A stretch of DNA of 64,000 nt from UBA2336 sp036787955 (GTDB lineage: Bacteria; Bacteroidota; Bacteroidia; Cytophagales; Cyclobacteriaceae), in assembly GCA_036787955.1 (NCBI GenBank), contig DAIQOI010000002.1, positions 186,001 through 250,000 of the forward strand. Reading direction: 5' to 3'. Positions 59,521-64,000 of the stretch are shown here, one piece after another. Position numbers and translations under genes: made by a program. Positions within the stretch are counted from its first letter, which is position 1. The number at the start of each line of letters is the position of its first letter. A model generated the notes under the pieces. The model was not told where the DNA came from and ran no database searches. It saw only the letters and a list, made by a program, of their open reading frames with translations.

Positions 59521-60015
59521 ATGAAGAAATGGATAATGATGCTGATGCTGCCTTTTACAGTACTGGCACAGGAAGAGCCGGCCAGAGACCCTCGTGCCAG
59601 GCAACGCATTGAAGCCGCACGCATTGCCTTCATCACCGAAAGGCTGGGCCTCACTCCTGAAGAGGCAGAAAAATTCTGGCCGGTTTACCGCGAATTTTAC
59701 CAAAAGCGTATAGAGCTACGCCAGCAGCTGGAACAAGCCCGAAAAAATCAGAACAATAATGCCACCGAAGAGCAGCAAAAACGTTTGCTGGAAATGGAGT
59801 TACAGGTAAGGCAACGTGAGCTCGACCTCGAAAAAGAATATTCCGGCCGCTTACTGCAAACCATCCCGCCACAGAAACTGCTTACGCTGCGCCAGGCAGA
59901 AAACGAGTTCCGGGAAATGGTGCTGCGACAGATTCAAAAGCGTCAGGCTCAGCAACAGCGCCAGCAAAAATTCCAGGACCGTAATGAACAACGTTTACGC
60001 CAGCGCAATAACTAG
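59521..60015 (+). CDS. Spy/CpxP-like (LTxxQ-type) periplasmic protein
   Basis: The 164-residue protein has a signal peptide (MKKWIMMLMLPFTVLAQ) and an all-helical mature part. FITERLGLTPEEAEKFWPVYREF is the pattern of LTxxQ repeats of Spy/CpxP-type stress chaperones, and LTLRQAENEFREMVL is a second, shorter copy. The protein is rich in Gln and Arg towards the end. It starts 10 bp after the membrane protein gene. The likely role is to bind unfolded or surface-damaged proteins in the periplasm. Confidence 0.85.
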   Translation: MKKWIMMLMLPFTVLAQEEPARDPRARQRIEAARIAFITERLGLTPEEAEKFWPVYREFYQKRIELRQQLEQARKNQNNNATEEQQKRLLEMELQVRQRELDLEKEYSGRLLQTIPPQKLLTLRQAENEFREMVLRQIQKRQAQQQRQQKFQDRNEQRLRQRNN

Positions 60016-60051
60016 TATAAACATCTTTGCGCGAGGCGAAACAAGGCATAC

Positions 60052-60993
60052 ATGCAAAGGCTTACGGCTCTTCTAACAGGACTGTTTTTAACAGCATCCG
60101 GTGCAGTCCATGCGCAGGATGTTCGCGCCATTTCAACTAAAACCGATTCAGTCCTTACCCTTTCCGATTCTCTCTCCATCTTCCGGCTGGTTGATAGCCT
60201 CATGATCCTGTTTGATGAACAAAATCATTCGGTGTTGAATTTCCGTTTGCTGTACAACAGCAATGTGATGGCGGCAGGGCGCACACTTGGTATCGACCAG
60301 TTTGGTTTATCACCCGGCATAACGTGGTACCATAAATCCGGCCTGTATGCCGACCTTACAGGATATTGGAGCCGTGATTTTACACCAACCTATTACCTCA
60401 CGGTGCTTTCGGCCGGCTACATGCATCCGTTCGGTGAGCGATTCATGGCAATGGCCTCATACGACCGGTACGAATATCAATTTGATGAATCCTTCACGCC
60501 CTTTAAAAATGCACTAACAGTTTCTGCTTCAGCTGATCTAAAATTTCTGACCCTACAAACGGATTATTCCTTTTTCTTTGGCGATGAGAAAGTGCATCGC
60601 ATTACCCAGTCGGTTTCCGGCAGGCTGGAAAAAGAACACATCTGGAAGCTCGACAAGGTAAGTTTCGCTCCCGGCGTTTTCGTGCTCCTGGGCGATGCCA
60701 CCATATCCGAGATCATACTTCCCCAAACCCGCGCGGAATGGATCTTGGCCTGGTTCAGATTGCGGAACGGTAATCCGTGGTACACGGTGCGCACCTACCG
60801 CGTATTCGGGGTGATGAACTATGCCTTTTTGGCTCCACTCATGCTGCAGAAAAAGCGCTTCACCCTAACCCTTAGCTACATGTACAACATACCCCGCGCC
60901 CTGCCAGGCGAAATGCTTCTGCTCTCCGAAAGTGGTTTTATCATGGCAGGACTCTCATACCGGTTGCCGCTGAAACGGAAATCGGATTGGTAA
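60052..60993 (+). CDS. Secreted beta-barrel protein, unknown
   Basis: The 313-residue protein has a signal peptide (MQRLTALLTGLFLTASGAVHAQ) and alternating beta-strands rich in Tyr, Phe and Trp; the end, MAGLSYRLPLKRKSDW, is not a classic BAM signal but contains an aromatic last residue. Strands such as LYADLTGYWSRDFTPTYY and FMAMASYDRYEYQFDE fit a small outer-membrane barrel. No family name is recognised. It is the fourth gene in the rightward sigma cluster, 36 bp after the Spy-like gene. Confidence 0.78.
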   Translation: MQRLTALLTGLFLTASGAVHAQDVRAISTKTDSVLTLSDSLSIFRLVDSLMILFDEQNHSVLNFRLLYNSNVMAAGRTLGIDQFGLSPGITWYHKSGLYADLTGYWSRDFTPTYYLTVLSAGYMHPFGERFMAMASYDRYEYQFDESFTPFKNALTVSASADLKFLTLQTDYSFFFGDEKVHRITQSVSGRLEKEHIWKLDKVSFAPGVFVLLGDATISEIILPQTRAEWILAWFRLRNGNPWYTVRTYRVFGVMNYAFLAPLMLQKKRFTLTLSYMYNIPRALPGEMLLLSESGFIMAGLSYRLPLKRKSDW

Positions 60994-61053
60994 AGTGCAG
61001 GCGATTGGATACTTTTCGGAAAACAGGTTATCGAATTAAATCCAAATTCTGCC

Positions 61054-62904
61054 ATGAAGCACTTTGCTCTTATTTTTCCGATGCTCCTATCCACATTTAT
61101 TGCTTCCACCCAGGACTACCGCTGGCAGCAACGTGTAGATTATCAGATGGAAGTAAGGCTGGATGTAAAAACCCATAAACTTTTCGGCAGCCAGAAACTG
61201 GTGTACACCAATAATTCCCCAGACACCCTGCGTAAAGTCTATTATCATCTTTATTATAATGCTTTTCAGCCCGGCTCAATGATGGACGTGCGTTCTCGCA
61301 CCATTGCCGATCCCGATGCGCGTGTAACCGACCGCATATCGAAACTGAAAGATGACGAAATCGGATATCAGCATATTCTGAAACTTACCCAGGATGGCAA
61401 AGAAGTTAAACACAAAACCATTGGAACCATACTTGAAGTTGAGCTCAATAAACCCCTGTTGCCGAAAATGAAAACTACATTCGACATGCAGTTTGAGGCA
61501 CAGGTACCTGTGCAAATCAGGCGCACAGGCCGCAACAACCGCGAAGGAATTGCTTATTCAATGACACAGTGGTACCCGAAGATGGCCGAATACGACCACC
61601 TGGGCTGGCATGCCTACCAATATATAGCCCGCGAATTTCACGGGGTATGGGGCGATTTCGATGTGAAAATTACCATCGACCCGACTTTTGTGGTATGCGG
61701 TACCGGAGTGTTACAAAATCCTCATCAGATCGGTCATGGCTACGAAAAACCCGGCACGAAGGTTAGCCGCCCGGCAGGTGAACTGACGTGGCACTTTATC
61801 GCGAAGGATGTAATTGACTTTGCCTGGGCTGCCGACCCCGACTATACGCACACCATCGCGCAGGTGCCCGATGGCCCCGAAGTACATTTCTTCTATCAGA
61901 AAAATGAAAAGACAACCGATAACTGGAAACGATTGGAGGATTACGTGGTTAAGCACTTCCAGTTTATGAACCAAACATTTGGTAAATATCCCTACCCGGT
62001 GTACTCGGTAATACAAGGGGGTGATGGCGGCATGGAGTATCCCATGTGCACACTTATTCTGGGCGAAGGAAATTTCAACGGATTGGTAAGTACTGCCATC
62101 CACGAAATATCCCACAGTTGGTACCAGGCTGTGTTGGCCAGCAATGAGTCTCTCTATCCATGGATGGATGAGGGCTTTACTTCCTTTACACAGGATGAAT
62201 CGCTTGCACGCTTTACCAACACCGATAATCCGCACGCGGGCAGTTATGCCAGCTATCTTGCCCTGGTACGCAGCGGCCTTCAGGAACCAGCCAGTCAGCA
62301 TTCGGACCATTATACCACCAACCGCGCCTACAGCACTGCGGCTTACAGCATGGGCAGCATGCTGCTTAACCAACTCAAATACATCATGGGCGGGGAAACG
62401 TTTTACCGCGCCATGCGCAACTACTACAATGCCTGGAAATTTCGGCACCCCGAGCCCAATGACTTCATCCGTGTCATGGAAAAAACTTCAGGGCTGAGCC
62501 TGAGCTGGTTTATGCGATACTGGATCAACACAACCAAACGGATTGATTACGCGATTAAACAGGTAGTACCGCAAAACAACAAAACCTTTGTAGTGCTGGA
62601 ACGTATTGGCGAGCTGCCCATGCCGGTTGAACTTACCGTAACCTACCGCAACGGAACGCGAGAGGTGTACTACCTGCCAGTGAATGAAATGCTCGGAAGT
62701 AAAATGACCCCGGGCACGGGATGGGTAACGCTTACCGCCTGGCCCTGGGTAAATCCAACCTATACGGTAGAAATCAACACGGCCATCGGTGAAATCGCTT
62801 CGCTTGAAATAGATGCCGGGCAGCAGACAGCCGATATTGACCGGAAAAACAACCGTCTTGATTTGGGCGCTGAATTAAAAGGCTATGCCGACCCTACCCG
62901 GTAA
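61054..62904 (+). CDS. M1-family aminopeptidase
   Basis: The 616-residue protein has a signal peptide (MKHFALIFPMLLSTFIAST) and an M1 core. The exopeptidase motif is GGMEYPM (325-331), with the zinc site HEISHSWYQ (H350, E351, H354) and the third ligand in MDEGFTSF (E373). The N-terminal beta domain has LFGSQKLVYTNNSPDTL; the C-terminal part is helical then beta. The enzyme would cleave N-terminal residues from peptides in the periplasm or at the surface. It lies 60 bp after the barrel protein. Confidence 0.95.
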   Translation: MKHFALIFPMLLSTFIASTQDYRWQQRVDYQMEVRLDVKTHKLFGSQKLVYTNNSPDTLRKVYYHLYYNAFQPGSMMDVRSRTIADPDARVTDRISKLKDDEIGYQHILKLTQDGKEVKHKTIGTILEVELNKPLLPKMKTTFDMQFEAQVPVQIRRTGRNNREGIAYSMTQWYPKMAEYDHLGWHAYQYIAREFHGVWGDFDVKITIDPTFVVCGTGVLQNPHQIGHGYEKPGTKVSRPAGELTWHFIAKDVIDFAWAADPDYTHTIAQVPDGPEVHFFYQKNEKTTDNWKRLEDYVVKHFQFMNQTFGKYPYPVYSVIQGGDGGMEYPMCTLILGEGNFNGLVSTAIHEISHSWYQAVLASNESLYPWMDEGFTSFTQDESLARFTNTDNPHAGSYASYLALVRSGLQEPASQHSDHYTTNRAYSTAAYSMGSMLLNQLKYIMGGETFYRAMRNYYNAWKFRHPEPNDFIRVMEKTSGLSLSWFMRYWINTTKRIDYAIKQVVPQNNKTFVVLERIGELPMPVELTVTYRNGTREVYYLPVNEMLGSKMTPGTGWVTLTAWPWVNPTYTVEINTAIGEIASLEIDAGQQTADIDRKNNRLDLGAELKGYADPTR

Positions 62905-62916
62905 ACGGCAAACTTT

Positions 62917-62924
62917 TATTTTTG
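62917..62924 (+). promoter_or_regulatory. -7-like box before ligA
   Basis: TATTTTTG fits TAnnTTTG, 18 bp before the ligA ATG and 12 bp after the aminopeptidase stop. No -33 TTG is apparent. Confidence 0.3.
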
Positions 62925-62942
62925 CTGCCCAACAACCCTACC

Positions 62943-64000
62943 ATGACCGCAGAGCAGGCACGGAAAGAAATCGAACGCCTAACGGAGCTGATTAACTACC
63001 ACAACGAACTCTACTACCAGCAGCACCGCACAGAAATAAGCGACTACGAGTTTGACCAGTTACTGGAAAAGCTGATTGAACTGGAAAATCAATTTCCTCA
63101 ATTCCGCTTTCCCGACTCCCCTTCCCAACGCGTAGGTGGCTCAATAACCAAAGACTTCCCCCAGGTTGCACACCGCTACCCCATGTTGTCGCTCAGCAAT
63201 ACGTACAGCGAACAAGAGTTGAAAGAATTCGATACACGGGTAGCCAAAGGACTGGGCGGCCAGCCTTATGAATACATCTGCGAGTTGAAGTTTGATGGCG
63301 TCTCCATCAGCCTTATCTATGAAAATGGTTTACTGGTACGGGGTGTTACCCGCGGTGATGGTGTGCGCGGTGATGACGTAACCACAAACGTCAAAACCAT
63401 CCGAAGCATACCGCTCAGAATAAAAGGCAATGATGTGCCATCCTGGTTTGAGGTGCGCGGAGAAATATTCATGCCCAAGGATGTTTTTGAACAACTCAAT
63501 AAAGAACGCGAAGACATCGGTGAAGAAACCTATGCCAATGCACGCAACACCACTTCGGGCACACTGAAAATGCAGGACTCTTCTATTGTGGCCCAACGAA
63601 AACTTTCCTGTTATGCATACTACCTGTTGGGCAATGAAACCGGTATAACAACGCACGAAGAAGGCCTACAAAAGCTCGTACAATGGAAATTTAATGTCTC
63701 CCCTACATGGCGCAAATGCAGTAGTCTGAATGAAGTATTTGATTACATCAGGTATTGGGAAGACAAACGTTTTGAACTGCCGGTTGAAACCGATGGTGTA
63801 GTGATTAAAGTAAATCGTCTCGACCAGCAGGAAGAACTCGGACTTACAGCCAAAAGTCCGCGGTGGGCCATTGCCTACAAATACAAGCCCCAATCAGTAA
63901 GTACGCGGCTGAATGGCATCACCTATCAGGTAGGGCGAACAGGTGCCATCACTCCCGTGGCTGAGCTGCAACCGGTTTTCCTTTCCGGAACTACTGTAAA
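62943..64000 (+). CDS. ligA: NAD+-dependent DNA ligase (3' part beyond the window)
   Basis: The frame opens at the ATG at 62943 and runs off the right edge, so only the first 352 residues are seen. The N-terminal Ia domain (LINYHNELYYQQHRTEISDYEFD), the adenylation motif ELKFDG (K116 as AMP-lysine), the GVTRGDGVRGDDVTTNV segment, EVRGEIFMP, NARNTTSGTLK, DGVVIKVN and the start of the OB-fold (YQVGRTGAITPVAEL) are all typical of LigA. It seals nicks in DNA with NAD+ during replication and repair. Confidence 0.97.
   Translation, partial: MTAEQARKEIERLTELINYHNELYYQQHRTEISDYEFDQLLEKLIELENQFPQFRFPDSPSQRVGGSITKDFPQVAHRYPMLSLSNTYSEQELKEFDTRVAKGLGGQPYEYICELKFDGVSISLIYENGLLVRGVTRGDGVRGDDVTTNVKTIRSIPLRIKGNDVPSWFEVRGEIFMPKDVFEQLNKEREDIGEETYANARNTTSGTLKMQDSSIVAQRKLSCYAYYLLGNETGITTHEEGLQKLVQWKFNVSPTWRKCSSLNEVFDYIRYWEDKRFELPVETDGVVIKVNRLDQQEELGLTAKSPRWAIAYKYKPQSVSTRLNGITYQVGRTGAITPVAELQPVFLSGTTV

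Noticed and set aside
61711..62448. A 245-residue minus-strand frame inside the M1 peptidase gene
   Set aside because: The plus strand encodes the zinc site here; the minus frame has no signal or domain.

Overview
The window reads as chromosomal DNA of a member of the Bacteroidota, most likely a Cytophagales-type bacterium. The evidence is a SusC/SusD/SusE outer-membrane system, several secreted beta-barrel and lipoprotein families typical of the phylum (DUF5686-like, DUF5777-like, SprB-repeat), a transketolase split into two genes, a SerB-SerA fusion, and promoter-like sites of the Bacteroidota type (-33 TTG / -7 TAnnTTTG) before several genes. No prophage, insertion sequence, tRNA, rRNA or CRISPR array was seen. 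Most of the window is core chromosome with short intergenic spaces.

Layout. 1-9.9 kb: a glucan (probably maltodextrin) utilisation locus. susC, susD and susE run leftward, a GH31 alpha-glucosidase and a sugar/H+ type MFS carrier run rightward, and a LacI-type operator lies in the divergent gap. 10-19 kb: a lipoprotein, MsrA, a membrane sensor without output domain, an L-2-hydroxyglutarate oxidase-like protein, a RidA protein, a MoeB-rhodanese protein and a sodium:solute symporter. 19-21.3 kb: a DUF5777-like / YceI / SprB-cytochrome-like operon whose first gene carries a one-base frameshift. 21.4-21.7 kb: two tandem, promoter-headed, terminator-ended small RNA candidates. 21.7-25.2 kb: thrS-infC-rpmI-rplT, with an AUU start for infC and a structured rpmI-rplT spacer.

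25-34.5 kb: DUF5686-like protein, SanA-like protein, TrmH, then an etfB-etfA-DUF151-nucleoside transporter operon and dnaB. 34.7-43.4 kb: a Mur-ligase pseudoenzyme next to a DEDDh exonuclease, secreted proteins and peptidases, a BCP peroxiredoxin with a histone-like tail, the N-terminal transketolase subunit, and a membrane-anchored protein made of about 30 nine-residue repeats. 43.5-53.2 kb: a HELVH peptidase, a PrsW-like protease, two amidohydrolases of which one and a half are catalytically degenerate, and the C-terminal transketolase subunit. 53.2-54.9 kb: a compact arsR-arsM-arsC arsenic operon whose double palindromic operator abuts the arsR start codon. 55-58.3 kb: serine biosynthesis (SerB-SerA fusion and a SerC-like aminotransferase) separated by a 200-bp inverted-repeat element. 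58.5-62.9 kb: an ECF sigma factor with a small membrane protein, a Spy-like periplasmic protein and envelope proteins. The window ends inside ligA.

The least explained items are the nonapeptide-repeat protein (42342-43388), the tandem small RNA candidates (21421-21650), the Mur-ligase pseudoenzyme (34737-35654), the rpmI-rplT RNA structure (22271-22354) and the inverted-repeat element (56980-57181). All functional calls are from reading motifs; no database search was made.
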